This document shows positions 30,230 through 40,078 of a stretch of DNA of 64,000 nt, in pieces. Made by a program: the position numbers and the translations under genes. Position 1 is the first letter of the stretch; every line of letters starts with the position of its first letter. This DNA is from Bacillota bacterium (lineage in GTDB: Bacteria; Bacillota; Clostridia; DSM-8532), in NCBI GenBank assembly GCA_023415205.1, contig JAEZLR010000006.1, positions 248,001-312,000 on the forward strand. The letters run 5' to 3'. The notes beneath the pieces are model-generated. The model had not been told where the DNA came from, ran no database searches, and saw nothing but the letters and a program-made list of their open reading frames with translations.

Positions 30230-30488
30230 AAAGGAAAAGGCTATGATTGGAAATAGTAGATGGAGCCGGAAATTCCAAGAGAGCTGTGTTTGGTGTGAAA
30301 CAGCAGTTTTTGATCCATTGAACTCATCCATGAGCTTCTGCCCGACAGGTAGGGTAAGACGGATTTCCGCCGTTAAAGGGATAGATGGTGTCAGCCATCG
30401 AATGAGAGGGTTCTTGTAAAGGAACCAAAAAGAGTGGTACCGCGGGTTATTACCCCGTCTCTGTAAGATACAGAGGCGGGGTTTTTTG
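30230..30488 (+). promoter_or_regulatory. T-box riboswitch, leucine specifier
   Basis: Stem I has AGAGAGC and GGTGTGAAAC-type elements. The specifier lies in GAACTCATCC with CTC at 30323-30325, a leucine codon. The T-box core AGTGGTACCGCGG is at 30433-30445. The terminator CCCCGTCTCTGTA...ACAGAGGCGGGG with six T's ends at 30487. Uncharged tRNA-Leu should stabilise the antiterminator and turn on leuA. Specifier and gene agree. Confidence 0.93.
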
Positions 30489-30595
30489 CATCCGTCCAGG
30501 CTTTAAGGAAGGCTTCCTTTTGCGATGCGCAGGCAGAAGGTGGGAGGGGACTTAGGTGCGATTTATGGGTCATAAAAGGAATGGAGGAAATTAAT

Positions 30596-32164
30596 ATGAG
30601 TAGAAAGATTCTTGTTCTTGATACCACATTGAGAGATGGCGAACAGGTTCCGGGGGCCAAGCTCAACCTGTATGAAAAACTGGAGATAGCCCAACAGCTG
30701 AAAAACCTTAAGGTGGATATTATTGAGGCCGGTTTTTCCGCCTCCTCAGCCGGTGACTTCAAGGCTGTTGAAGCCATCGCCAAAAAAATAGGGGATGAGG
30801 TGATGATTACTGCCCTGGGAAGGGCGGTAAAGAGCGATATTGACGCTATTTACCATAGCGTCAAGCACGCACAAAAATCCCTGATTCACATTGTGCTGGG
30901 GGCATCGGATGTCCATGTGGAAAAGAAGTTTAGTAAATCCAAGGAGCAGATTCTGGCCCAGGGCGTGGAGGCGGTGCGTTATGCCAAATCCCTTCTTCCC
31001 GATGTGCAATACTCCACCGAGGATGCCTCCCGTGCAGATTTTGATTATCTGTGGGCAACTATAGAGGCCGTTGTTAAAGCAGGGGCTACCATGATTAACA
31101 TTCCCGACACCGTGGGCTACGCAGTGCCCGAAGAATTCGGCCATCTGATCAGAAGAATCAATGACCGGTTGAAAAATCTCAATGACAAGGTTATCCTGAG
31201 TGTCCATTGCCATAATGACACAGGCCTTGCCACGGCTAACACCCTGGCTGCCATCAAAAATGGGGCTGACAAGATAGAGTGTACCATCAACGGAATTGGT
31301 GAGAGAGCCGGGAACGCGGCCCTTGAGGAGGTTGTCATGGGCCTTAAGCTCAGAAAGGACTATTACCAGGCCGAGACAGGCATTGTGACCACAGAGATCA
31401 AGAGAACCTCCAAGCTGGTGAGCTCGTTGATGGGGCTTGATGTTCAGGTCAATAAGGCCATCACAGGAGAAAATGCCTTTGCCCATTCCTCTGGAATTCA
31501 TCAGGACGGCCTCTTAAAGTCCCGGGATGCTTATGAGGTGATCCATCCGGAGGATGTGGGTGTTGATCAGATGGAAATGATTCTCACAGCGCGTTCAGGA
31601 AGACATGCCGTCAAGAATGCCCTTTCACAGATAGGCTTCAACTCCCTGGAGCCGGAGGCCTTTGAAAGAATTTTTGCTAAATTTCTGGAACTGGCGGATA
31701 CTAAGAAAGAGGTTTATCACCATGACCTCTTCCATATTGTTGAATCAACCCTGGAGAGCAACGAAGAGGATAACGAAAAGAAGGAGCTGCTCTGTGAGTT
31801 GGTGGATATGCAGGTCATCAGCAATAATAGCTTTCCCTCAGCCAGCATCAAAATTCGGCGAGGTGACCAGATACTCACCAGCAGCAGCATGGGTGATGGT
31901 GCGGTGGATGCCCTGTATTCGGCCATCCGCAATGCCGTGGATATGGAGATGGAGCTCATGGAATATAAGATTGGGAGCGTCTCAAAAGGCAAGGAAGCAC
32001 TGGGACGGGTCAGTATCCAGGTGGGCTATAAGAGCAAAAAGTATAGCTCAAAGGCCATTGACACCGATATTTTAAAGGCAAGCGCCCTGGCCTTCCTGAA
32101 CGTGGCCAATACCATTGCCATTGAGGAGTACCTTGCCAGGAAGACGGTGGTTCAGGCCGTTTAA
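30596..32164 (+). CDS. leuA: 2-Isopropylmalate synthase
   Basis: A 522-aa enzyme; ATG 30596 has GGAGG 8 nt upstream. The TIM-barrel (HMGL-like) domain has LDTTLRDGEQ near the start, SVHCHNDTG as metal ligands and GERAGNAALEEVV. The C-terminal LeuA regulatory domain (about 390-510) binds leucine for feedback inhibition. It condenses acetyl-CoA with 2-oxoisovalerate, the first step of leucine synthesis. A homocitrate or citramalate synthase is possible in this family, but the Leu T-box supports LeuA. It stands alone: no leuBCD follow. Confidence 0.93.
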   Translation: MSRKILVLDTTLRDGEQVPGAKLNLYEKLEIAQQLKNLKVDIIEAGFSASSAGDFKAVEAIAKKIGDEVMITALGRAVKSDIDAIYHSVKHAQKSLIHIVLGASDVHVEKKFSKSKEQILAQGVEAVRYAKSLLPDVQYSTEDASRADFDYLWATIEAVVKAGATMINIPDTVGYAVPEEFGHLIRRINDRLKNLNDKVILSVHCHNDTGLATANTLAAIKNGADKIECTINGIGERAGNAALEEVVMGLKLRKDYYQAETGIVTTEIKRTSKLVSSLMGLDVQVNKAITGENAFAHSSGIHQDGLLKSRDAYEVIHPEDVGVDQMEMILTARSGRHAVKNALSQIGFNSLEPEAFERIFAKFLELADTKKEVYHHDLFHIVESTLESNEEDNEKKELLCELVDMQVISNNSFPSASIKIRRGDQILTSSSMGDGAVDALYSAIRNAVDMEMELMEYKIGSVSKGKEALGRVSIQVGYKSKKYSSKAIDTDILKASALAFLNVANTIAIEEYLARKTVVQAV

Positions 32165-32191
32165 TGAGTAGGCTTTCCTTGAATTTCTTGT

Positions 32192-32220
32192 TTGACAGGC
32201 CTATAAAGGTGTGATAGCAT
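32192..32220 (+). promoter_or_regulatory. Promoter of the thrS T-box transcript
   Basis: TTGACA (32192-32197), 17-bp spacer, TAGCAT (32215-32220). Confidence 0.7.
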
Positions 32221-32227
32221 AAAAATA

Positions 32228-32503
32228 ATCCTATATTGAAAAGACTTTGATGGGGACATGCGAAACCATTCGAAGCGCTATAGAGAGGGAAGGCCGCTGG
32301 CTGAAAGCCATCCCGCGTTTCACGGCTTTGAACCGCCCCGGAGTCGGAAGACTGAAAACATAGAGTAAGTCTTCACGCTGATGACGTTACCATCCTTTAA
32401 AGTGACAGGGTTTCTTCGCCCTGTAATTAAGGTGGAACCGTGTGAGTGATAGCTCTCATCCTTAGATGCGTATTGGCGCATTTTGGGATGAGGGCTTTTT
32501 TGT
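32228..32503 (+). promoter_or_regulatory. T-box riboswitch, threonine specifier
   Basis: The T-box core AAGGTGGAACCGTG is at 32429-32442. The terminator AGCTCTCATCC...GGATGAGGGCT with a T-run ends at about 32503. A stem I with AGAGAGGGAAGG leads to GAACC with ACC at 32332-32334, a Thr codon. It precedes thrS, the expected target. Confidence 0.9.
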
Positions 32504-32576
32504 TTCAATCAAGTGAATTGGATGCTATAATTACGGAGCCCTGGGGCTCCCAGAACCTTTATGTAAAGGAGCGATA

Positions 32577-34493
32577 ATGATGATTCAGATTACTTTAAAA
32601 GACGGTAGTGTCAAGTCTTATGAAAGCGGAACTACCATTCTGGCTGTTGCCAAAGACATCAGCGAGGGCTTGGCTCGGGTTGCGCTGGCCGGAGAAGTTA
32701 ACGACAAGGTCAGGGATTTGACCACACCTTTGCATGAGGATTGCCAGCTCAATCTGCTCACCTTTGACAGCGAAGGCGGAAAGCATACCTATTGGCACAC
32801 CACCTCCCATATTATGGCTCAGGCGGTAAAAAGGCTGTTTCCCGGTGTGAAGCTGGCCATCGGCCCTGCCATTGACAATGGCTTCTATTATGACTTTGAT
32901 ACGGAGAAGCCCTTTACCCCCGAGGATCTAAAAGCTATTGAAAATGAGATGCAGAAGATTGTTAAGGAAGATTTGACGATTGAGCGGTTTACCCTTCCAA
33001 GGGGTGAAGCTCTTGAGTTTATGAAGGATGAGCCCTACAAGGTTGAGCTTATTAGCGAGCTTCCAGAGGATGCTGAGATATCCTTCTACAAGCAGGGGGA
33101 TTTTACCGATCTTTGTGCCGGGCCCCACTTACCCTCCACAGGAAGGGTCAAGGCATTTAAGCTCATGCAGCAGGCCGGGGCCTATTGGCGCGGCAATGAG
33201 AAAAACAAAATGCTCCAGCGCATCTACGGCATTTCCTTCCCAAAAGCAAACCAGCTTGAAGAGTATATTAAGATGCTGGAAGAGGCTGAAAAACGTGATC
33301 ATAGACGTATCGGCAAGGAATTGGGCCTTTACTCAATGAATGAGCAGATTGGCCCCGGCCTTGTATTATGGCATCCCAAAGGGGCCCGCGTCAGATTGCG
33401 CGTTGAGGATTTCTGGAGAAAACAGCATATACGCAATGGCTATGAGGTCGTTTATACCCCGCATATTGGTCGCGGAGAGCTGTGGGAGACCTCCGGACAC
33501 CTGGGCTTCTACAAGGAAAGCATGTACGACCCCATGGAAGTTGATGGGCAGGATTTCTATGCAAAGCCCATGAATTGTCCTTTCCATATCATGATTTTCA
33601 AGAATGAGCTTCATTCCTATCGTGACCTACCCTATCGCTGGGCTGAATTGGGCACGGTTTACCGCTATGAGAAGAGTGGCGCTTTACATGGCCTACTCAG
33701 AGTGAGAGGGTTCACACAGGATGATGCCCATCTCTTCTGCGCGCCTGATCAAATGCCCGGTGAGATTCGTCGCGTATTGAGGTTCTGCCTGTCCATGCTG
33801 GAGGCCTTTGGCTTTACCCAGTACAAGATTTATCTGGCCACAAAGCCCAAAGAAAAGTCCGTCGGTGACGAAAGCATGTGGGCTGCCGCAACAAAAGCTT
33901 TAGAAGAGGCTATTAAAGCAGAAGGCCTTGAGTGTGACGTGGACGAGGGGGGCGGTGCCTTCTACGGTCCTAAAATTGATATTAAGATCAAGGATGCCCT
34001 CAATCGTGAATGGCAGTGCTCCACCATCCAGTTTGACTTTAATCTGCCGGAGCGTTTTGATCTCACTTACATCGCACCCGACGGCACCAAGCAACGCCCC
34101 TATATGATTCATAGAGCCCTCCTAGGCTCTATTGAAAGATTCTTTGGCGTGTTGGTTGAGCATTATGCCGGTGCTTTCCCGGTATGGCTTGCTCCTGTTC
34201 AGGCAAAGATCATACCCATCCTGGAAAAGCATCAGGATTTTGCCAATGAAATTGCTGAAAAGCTCAGGGAGCAGGAAGTGGATGTTGAAATTGACGCCAG
34301 AAACGAGAAGATTGGCTATCGTATCCGTGAGGCTCAGCTTGAAAAGGTACCCTATATGCTGGTCATAGGGGATAAGGAGCTTGAAAACGGAGCGGTTGCC
34401 GTCAGATCCAGAAAAGAGGGTGACCTGGGCGCTATGAGCGTGGAGGACTTCATAAAGAAGATCACCGAAGAAATTAAATCCCGGGCCATCTAA
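32577..34493 (+). CDS. thrS: Threonyl-tRNA synthetase
   Basis: A 638-aa class II synthetase with the standard order: TGS domain (1-62), editing SAD domain with HTTSH and a later HxxxC-type CAGPHLP, catalytic core (about 240-530, with TVYRYEKSGALHGLLRVRGF) and anticodon-binding domain. The start may be either of two adjacent ATGs (32577 or 32580); GGAG lies 5-8 nt upstream. Expression is controlled by the upstream T-box. Confidence 0.97.
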   Translation: MMIQITLKDGSVKSYESGTTILAVAKDISEGLARVALAGEVNDKVRDLTTPLHEDCQLNLLTFDSEGGKHTYWHTTSHIMAQAVKRLFPGVKLAIGPAIDNGFYYDFDTEKPFTPEDLKAIENEMQKIVKEDLTIERFTLPRGEALEFMKDEPYKVELISELPEDAEISFYKQGDFTDLCAGPHLPSTGRVKAFKLMQQAGAYWRGNEKNKMLQRIYGISFPKANQLEEYIKMLEEAEKRDHRRIGKELGLYSMNEQIGPGLVLWHPKGARVRLRVEDFWRKQHIRNGYEVVYTPHIGRGELWETSGHLGFYKESMYDPMEVDGQDFYAKPMNCPFHIMIFKNELHSYRDLPYRWAELGTVYRYEKSGALHGLLRVRGFTQDDAHLFCAPDQMPGEIRRVLRFCLSMLEAFGFTQYKIYLATKPKEKSVGDESMWAAATKALEEAIKAEGLECDVDEGGGAFYGPKIDIKIKDALNREWQCSTIQFDFNLPERFDLTYIAPDGTKQRPYMIHRALLGSIERFFGVLVEHYAGAFPVWLAPVQAKIIPILEKHQDFANEIAEKLREQEVDVEIDARNEKIGYRIREAQLEKVPYMLVIGDKELENGAVAVRSRKEGDLGAMSVEDFIKKITEEIKSRAI

Positions 34494-34532
34494 TCTAAAA
34501 AATTTTGGGAAACCTTTATCCAATGATATAAT

Positions 34533-34565
34533 AAACTCCTGAATAACTTTCGGGGGTTTATTTTT
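34533..34565 (+). terminator. thrS terminator whose 3' arm carries the holA Shine-Dalgarno
   Basis: AAACTCCTGAA (34533-34543) and TTCGGGGGTTT (34549-34559) pair with two G-U pairs and are followed by ATTTTT. The GGGGG in the 3' arm lies 9 nt before the holA ATG at 34566, so the hairpin both terminates and could hide the ribosome site. TATAAT near 34527 is a possible holA -10, but then the leader would be very short. Confidence 0.75.
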
Positions 34566-35696
34566 ATGTCGGCTAAAAACTATAGCTCCAAGGGCTTTGG
34601 CAATGACAAAGGCAGCGAGGCGTTATCACAGCTCAAGGAACAGCTAAAAAGCAAGAATTTTTCAAGGGTATACCTCTTTTCCGGAGATGAGCCCTTCCTT
34701 ATAGATTATTATGTGAACGAGCTAAAGATGTGGGTTTTGGAAGGAGACACCCAAGGCCTTAATCTGGTGATATTTGAAAACAAGGTGGATATCAGCTTAT
34801 TGATAGATGCCTGCGACACCTTTCCTGTATTTGCCCAACGCAAGCTGGTTTTTGTCAAAAATTCCGGACTCTTTGTGAGTAAGGCAAGAAAGGATGGGAA
34901 CGAGGCCCAAGAGGAGGAAGCGCCGCAGGAGGCGGCCTCAGAAAAGAAAGGCGCTGTCCCTTCAGGAAGCAAGGCTCAGGAGGAGCTTAAGCAGTATCTG
35001 TCGGAAATTCCGGAGACCACCTGCCTGGTCTTTGTTGAGAATCAGGTGGATAAGCGATTGGGGGTCTATAAACAGGTGGTTAAGTCAGGACTTCCCGTGG
35101 AATTTAACCGGCAGGGGCCCAAAGAGCTTATCTCCTGGGTTGTGAGGGGATTGAGATCCATGGGCAAAACCATTACTGAAGAGGCCGTTCAATACCTCAT
35201 CCTGGTGAGCGAGCCCTCCATGTATACCCTTAAGAATGAGCTTAAAAAGCTGGAGGCCTATACGGGGGACCGGAAGGAGATTACCCTGGAGGATGTGAGG
35301 CTGATGGCCACCACCACCATAAAGAGCGTCATCTTTGATCTTTTGGATGCCGTGGCCATGAAGGACGCCGCCAGGGCCCTGGCACTTCTGTCGGATATGC
35401 TGGCCCTTAAGGAGCCGGAGCAAAAGATACTTTCCATGCTCTCCAAACAGACGGGAGAGCTATTAAAGCTCAGAATTCTTATGAATCAAAAAGCTACCCA
35501 GGCCCAAATCAGCCAATATTTCCAGGGAAAGCATCCGTATGCGCTGAAAATGCTGCAAAACCAGGCCCAGAAAATGGACGAGCCCTATCTACAGGAGCTC
35601 CTTAAAAATTGCACTGAGGCCGAGACCCGGTATAAAAAAGGCCTTATCGATGCAAAAATGGCTTTGGAGGTTCTGTTAGGAAAAATAAACAGTTAA
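34566..35696 (+). CDS. holA: DNA polymerase III delta subunit
   Basis: A 376-aa clamp-loader subunit. The N-terminal region LKSKNFSRVYLFSGDEPFLIDYYV is the HolA signature. The later LKNELKKLEAYTGDR and LLKLRILMNQKA motifs fit domains II and III. An Ala/Glu/Gln/Lys-rich insertion (about residues 105-137) makes it longer than the usual 330-345. It opens the sliding clamp with delta' and tau/gamma. Its end overlaps the pst PhoP box. Confidence 0.92.
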   Translation: MSAKNYSSKGFGNDKGSEALSQLKEQLKSKNFSRVYLFSGDEPFLIDYYVNELKMWVLEGDTQGLNLVIFENKVDISLLIDACDTFPVFAQRKLVFVKNSGLFVSKARKDGNEAQEEEAPQEAASEKKGAVPSGSKAQEELKQYLSEIPETTCLVFVENQVDKRLGVYKQVVKSGLPVEFNRQGPKELISWVVRGLRSMGKTITEEAVQYLILVSEPSMYTLKNELKKLEAYTGDRKEITLEDVRLMATTTIKSVIFDLLDAVAMKDAARALALLSDMLALKEPEQKILSMLSKQTGELLKLRILMNQKATQAQISQYFQGKHPYALKMLQNQAQKMDEPYLQELLKNCTEAETRYKKGLIDAKMALEVLLGKINS

Positions 35697-35709
35697 CAGA
35701 GGTTTAACA
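35693..35709 (+). promoter_or_regulatory. PhoP (Pho) box upstream of pstS
   Basis: TTAACA at 35693-35698 and again at 35704-35709 are spaced by exactly one helical turn (11 bp), the direct-repeat pattern bound by PhoP in Gram-positives. They overlap the holA stop codon and lie about 75 bp upstream of pstS. The regulator gene phoP is at the end of the same cluster. Confidence 0.75.
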
Positions 35710-35784
35710 TTTTTATGATTTTCTCATAATAAAGGCACGGTATATTGGGATTGTACCAAGTGTTAAAAGGAGAAATGAGTAAAA

Positions 35785-36633
35785 ATGAACATGAAGAAAA
35801 ATCTCATAGCCCTCGGGCTTGCATCACTTGTAACGATCCTTGCAGCCTGTGGCAGTACAACCAATAACCCAATGGAGCAGGGGAATATGGCTGAGACCTC
35901 AAAGCTTTCCGGAAAACTGGTTATTGAGGGATCAACCTCCATGCAAAAGATCTTTCAGGGTCTGGCCGATACCTTCTCAGCCCATCATCCTAAGGTAAGC
36001 GTTGAGTATATCGGGGATGGATCCAGTGCTGGCATTAAGGCGGCCATAGCCGACACGGCCAATATAGGGACAGCCTCCAGAGAAGTCAAGGAGGAAGAAA
36101 GGAGCCAAGGCCTGGAGGTCATCACCGTTGCCGAGGAGGCCATTGCCATTATTGTCAATCCCACTAATGGGGTGACCGACCTGACCAAGGAACAGATTGC
36201 TAAGATCTATAAAAAAGAGATCACTAATTGGAAGTATCTGGGAGGCAGTGACAGCCCTATCGTAGTCGTGGCCCGTGATTCCGCATCCGGCACCCGTGAA
36301 GCCTTTGAGAGCATTTTTGGAGTTAAGGAGGCGGTTAATGCCGATCAGGAAGCGGCAAAAACGGGAGAGGTTAAAACCGTCATAGCTCAGAATCCCAATG
36401 CCATTGGATACATTTCGCTAGCCTACTCCGACAAGACAGTCAAAAACATCTCCATCGACGGCATGGTGGCAACCGAAGAGAACGTACTTAACGGTACCTA
36501 CACCATCAAGCGACCCTTCATCATTGTAACTAAAGGGCAGCCCGATCATTTGGAAAAAGCATTCATCGACTTTATCTTCTCAGATGAAGGTGCACAGATC
36601 ATCTCTAAGGAGGCCGTACCTGTTAAAAGGTAG
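35785..36633 (+). CDS. pstS: Phosphate ABC transporter, substrate-binding lipoprotein
   Basis: A 282-aa protein with a lipoprotein signal (lipobox LAAC, Cys22). Phosphate-binding motifs EGSTSMQKIFQGLAD and ARDSASGTREAFE are the PstS signature loops. It captures phosphate outside the membrane for PstCA. AAGGAG precedes the ATG. It begins the pst-pho gene cluster. Confidence 0.95.
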   Translation: MNMKKNLIALGLASLVTILAACGSTTNNPMEQGNMAETSKLSGKLVIEGSTSMQKIFQGLADTFSAHHPKVSVEYIGDGSSAGIKAAIADTANIGTASREVKEEERSQGLEVITVAEEAIAIIVNPTNGVTDLTKEQIAKIYKKEITNWKYLGGSDSPIVVVARDSASGTREAFESIFGVKEAVNADQEAAKTGEVKTVIAQNPNAIGYISLAYSDKTVKNISIDGMVATEENVLNGTYTIKRPFIIVTKGQPDHLEKAFIDFIFSDEGAQIISKEAVPVKR

Positions 36634-36683
36634 GCTTTCCGAGTGGTCTTCTAATGGTCTGCCTCTTTGCTTAAGTAAGATAA

Positions 36684-36725
36684 AAAAGCTGCCGTGTGTT
36701 CATGAAGTGCGCACAGCAAGCTTTT
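36684..36725 (+). terminator. Stem-loop between pstS and pstC (attenuator or mRNA stabiliser)
   Basis: AAAAGCT (36684-36690) and AGCTTTT (36719-36725) enclose GC/GC and GTGTG/CGCAC pairs around a TTCATGAAGT loop. The U-tract is short, so partial termination or 3'-end protection is likely. Either would raise PstS over the membrane subunits. Confidence 0.6.
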
Positions 36726-36741
36726 GAGACGGAGTGATGCT

Positions 36742-37632
36742 ATGAATGATGTGCTTACTGTTTCAAAAAAAAGAAGAATAAGCTTCGAAAGGGCAATTGA
36801 GGGTGTGTTTATTGCTTCTGCACTGCTAATGGTTCTTTCAGTTCTCCTCATTTGTGTCTATATTTTCATTGAAGGTGTCCCACCCATTCTAAAGATTGGG
36901 CTATCGAAGTTTATTTTCGGCACTCAATGGACACCGACCTACACAACCCCCCAATTTGGGATATTTCCTATGATCCTGGCTTCTGTTTTAGGCATGTTGG
37001 GAGCGATAGCCCTCGGCGTGCCTATTGGTATCTTCACAGCGATTATGTTGGCTGAAATCGCACCCAAGGGGATAGCCAGGATACTCAAATCGGCTATCGA
37101 GCTCCTTGCAGGTATTCCTTCGGTGGTTTATGGCTTTTTTGGACTGACAGTCATCGTACCCATCATACGGGTTTACTTCAAGAGCCCTACGGGAACCGGC
37201 CTGCTGGCCATGATCATCATCCTTTCTATTATGGTCATACCCACTATCGTCAACATTACCGAAAACTCCCTGCGTGCCGTTCCCAAGGAGTATAAGGAAG
37301 GATCCCTGGCACTGGGAGCATCAAAGATTGAGACCATCTTCAAGGTGATGATCCCCGCGGCCAAGTCGGGCATTATGGCCTCGGTGGTACTGGGTATGGG
37401 GCGGGCCGTTGGAGAGACCATGGCCGTCATTATGGTCTGTGGTAATATCCCCAGAATACCCAACTCCCTTTTGAGTACTGTCAGCCCAATGACAGCCACA
37501 ATAGCCAAGGATATGTCCTATGCTGGCCCCTTCCACCAATCGGCGCTTTTTGGCATCGGTGTGGTGCTGTTTGTCTTTATCATTATGCTGAATCTCATCT
37601 TGAACCTCTTGGTTCGAAGGACTACGCGTTAA
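36742..37632 (+). CDS. pstC: Phosphate ABC transporter permease PstC
   Basis: A 296-aa membrane protein with about six helices. ATG 36742 has GGAG 7 nt upstream. The EAA loop (AVPKEYKEGSLALGASKIET) contacts PstB. The N-terminus is cytoplasmic and basic. It forms the phosphate channel with PstA, which begins 16 bp later. Confidence 0.95.
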   Translation: MNDVLTVSKKRRISFERAIEGVFIASALLMVLSVLLICVYIFIEGVPPILKIGLSKFIFGTQWTPTYTTPQFGIFPMILASVLGMLGAIALGVPIGIFTAIMLAEIAPKGIARILKSAIELLAGIPSVVYGFFGLTVIVPIIRVYFKSPTGTGLLAMIIILSIMVIPTIVNITENSLRAVPKEYKEGSLALGASKIETIFKVMIPAAKSGIMASVVLGMGRAVGETMAVIMVCGNIPRIPNSLLSTVSPMTATIAKDMSYAGPFHQSALFGIGVVLFVFIIMLNLILNLLVRRTTR

Positions 37633-37648
37633 AGGGAGGTTGTGGAGT

Positions 37649-38500
37649 ATGAGTAGGAAGAGAAAGCTCATAGATATCTTTTTAAAAGCACTCCTATGGA
37701 TTTTTTCCCTCCTGACAGTGGGATTTTTAGCCTGGATGATTCTATACATAATATCAAAGGGCCTTCCCGGCATCAATTGGGAATTTATTTCTACGGAATA
37801 CAACCTGTTTCGTGATAAAACAGGTATCCTCCCCATGATCGTGGGAACACTGCTATTAATTTTTTCAACCCTGGCCATAGCCATACCCATAGGAGTATCC
37901 GCGGCCATCTACCTGACCGAATATGCTAAGCAGGGACGTGTGGTTCAGGTCATCCGCTTTGCCACCGAGAGCCTGGCAGGCATACCGTCCATCCTTTATG
38001 GGCTCTTCGGTTATATCTTTTTTAAGAACACCCTTCATCTGGGCTTCTCAGTGCTCTCCGGAGCGCTCACCCTGAGTATCATGGTTCTGCCCACCATTGT
38101 CAGAACCACCGAGGAAGCCCTGCTGTCGGTTAACCCTGGCTATAGGGAGGGAAGCCTGGCCTTGGGCGCTTCGAGGCTTCAAACCCTGTTCAAGGTCATC
38201 CTGCCCAGTGCCATTCCCGGCATCCTGACAGCCGTCATTCTGAGCATGGGCCGGGTGATTGGCGAAACCGCAGCAGTCATCTACACCGCGGGATCAGTGG
38301 CTAAAATTCCGGCAGTGGAACGACTTTTCACCAGCAGCGTCAGAACTCTGTCGGTGCACCTTTATATGGTGGCTCTTGAAGAGGCTGATTTTGTGAGTGC
38401 CTTTGCCACGGCCACCATCCTCATGCTCATCATTGCCCTTCTTAATTCTATGGCCAGCAGATTTGCCCACAGGCTTACCAGCCGTAGGGGAATCGGTTAA
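37649..38500 (+). CDS. pstA: Phosphate ABC transporter permease PstA
   Basis: A 283-aa six-helix permease. ATG 37649 has GGGAGG 9 nt upstream, better than the TTG at 37640. The EAA loop reads VNPGYREGSLALGASRLQT. TESLAGIPSILYGLFGY is the typical PstA/PstC motif. Confidence 0.95.
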   Translation: MSRKRKLIDIFLKALLWIFSLLTVGFLAWMILYIISKGLPGINWEFISTEYNLFRDKTGILPMIVGTLLLIFSTLAIAIPIGVSAAIYLTEYAKQGRVVQVIRFATESLAGIPSILYGLFGYIFFKNTLHLGFSVLSGALTLSIMVLPTIVRTTEEALLSVNPGYREGSLALGASRLQTLFKVILPSAIPGILTAVILSMGRVIGETAAVIYTAGSVAKIPAVERLFTSSVRTLSVHLYMVALEEADFVSAFATATILMLIIALLNSMASRFAHRLTSRRGIG

Positions 38501-38538
38501 TCAAAGGCCAAGCCTTATAGAAAAAAGGATGAAGATAT

Positions 38539-39306
38539 ATGGAGAATAGAAAAGCTAAAAGCAAAATTATTGTCAGGGATCTGAACCTCTATTACGGGGA
38601 TTTTCAAGCCCTGAAGTCCATCAATATGGAAATTTACGAAGGCGATATCACGGCTCTCATCGGCCCCTCGGGCTGCGGTAAGTCCACCTTTCTTAAAACC
38701 CTCAACCGAATGAATGATCTGGTTGACAATGTGAAAGTCAAAGGCAGTATCCTACTGGACGGACAGGAGATTCTTTCGGGGGTGGATGTGGTTGCGCTCA
38801 GAAAGCGTGTGGGTATGGTTTTCCAAAAACCCAATCCCTTTCCCATGTCCCTATACGATAATGTGGCCTATGGCCCCAGAATCCATGGCATCAAGAAAAA
38901 AAGCCTCCTGGACGAGATCGTTGAAAAAAGCCTCAGGTCGGCGGCCCTATGGGACGAGGTTTCGGACCGTCTTCATAAAAGTGCGCTGGGCATATCCGGG
39001 GGTCAGCAACAGCGCCTGTGCATTGCCCGGACCCTGGCCACCGAGCCTGAAATTATTTTGATGGATGAGCCCACCTCAGCACTGGACCCCATATCCACAT
39101 CGAAGATTGAGGACCTGTGTGAGGAATTGAAAAAGAAATATACCATTATCATCGTTACCCACAACATGCAGCAAGCCGGTCGTATATCTGATCGTACTGC
39201 CTTTTTCCTACTGGGGGATCTAGTGGAATATGATCTGACCGAAAGAATATTCAGTAAGCCCAGGCATGATAAAACCGAACGCTATATCACCGGAAGATTT
39301 GGTTGA
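38539..39306 (+). CDS. pstB: Phosphate ABC transporter ATP-binding protein
   Basis: A 255-aa ABC ATPase. Walker [10 protein letters not shown] (about 42-50), Q-loop [11 protein letters not shown] (PstB-specific), signature ISGGQQQR, Walker [13 protein letters not shown] and switch THNMQQ are all intact. It drives phosphate uptake through PstCA. Confidence 0.97.
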   Translation: MENRKAKSKIIVRDLNLYYGDFQALKSINMEIYEGDITALIGPSGCGKSTFLKTLNRMNDLVDNVKVKGSILLDGQEILSGVDVVALRKRVGMVFQKPNPFPMSLYDNVAYGPRIHGIKKKSLLDEIVEKSLRSAALWDEVSDRLHKSALGISGGQQQRLCIARTLATEPEIILMDEPTSALDPISTSKIEDLCEELKKKYTIIIVTHNMQQAGRISDRTAFFLLGDLVEYDLTERIFSKPRHDKTERYITGRFG

Positions 39307-39379
39307 TTTGTTTTAAATCGGGCAGAGAAAGGTAAAAATCAATGGAAGCAAAAAGAAAAGAGCCCGGGAAAGGAAAATC

Positions 39380-40033
39380 ATGAGATATCATCTGGATAAA
39401 AGTATACAGGAATTAAAGGATGAAATCGGCCGGCTGGGGGGCATGGTGGAAGAATCCCTGGACAAGACATTTATCGCCTTACGGGAGATGAATGTGGACC
39501 TGGCTAAAGATGTCATAGCCCATGATGATGAGATTGACAATTTGGAAAACAATATAGAGAAGCAGTGTCTGAGCCTGTTTGCTCTTCAACAGCCCCTTGC
39601 CAAGGATTTACGGATGATTGGCTCCACCCTTAAGATGATTACCGATCTTGAGAGAATAGCCGATCACTCGGCGGATATCGCTGAGCTGACCATCAGAATG
39701 GCTGAAAAGCCTTTTAAAATCAATCCTGAGATTTACCTTATGGCTGAAAAAGCCCGGATTATGGTGGGAAGAAGTATCGATGCTTTTATCAATCAGGACG
39801 TCCAGACGGCTAAAGAGGTTTGCCAGGCCGACGATGAGGTGGATCAGCTCTTCAATGCTCTGGTCATGGACATTGCCGCCCAAATAAAATCGGGGGAGCA
39901 ATGGGTGGAACAGCTTATTGATATGATGTTTATTGTCAAATATCTTGAACGAATAGGTGATCATGCCACCAATATTAGTGAGTGGGTGGTGTATAATGAA
40001 ACAGGAATGCATCAACATTTGCAGCATCCTTAA
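39380..40033 (+). CDS. phoU: Phosphate signalling protein PhoU
   Basis: A 217-aa all-helical protein with two PhoU repeats. Acidic metal-binding patches are HDDEIDNLE and ADDEVDQLF, with RMIGSTLKMITDLERIADH and KYLERIGDHATNISEW. It couples the Pst transporter to the sensor kinase and suppresses the Pho response when phosphate is ample. Confidence 0.96.
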   Translation: MRYHLDKSIQELKDEIGRLGGMVEESLDKTFIALREMNVDLAKDVIAHDDEIDNLENNIEKQCLSLFALQQPLAKDLRMIGSTLKMITDLERIADHSADIAELTIRMAEKPFKINPEIYLMAEKARIMVGRSIDAFINQDVQTAKEVCQADDEVDQLFNALVMDIAAQIKSGEQWVEQLIDMMFIVKYLERIGDHATNISEWVVYNETGMHQHLQHP

Positions 40034-40078
40034 ATTGCACACCCGGGAATCAACGGGACAGGATTAAGGGGGACATCC

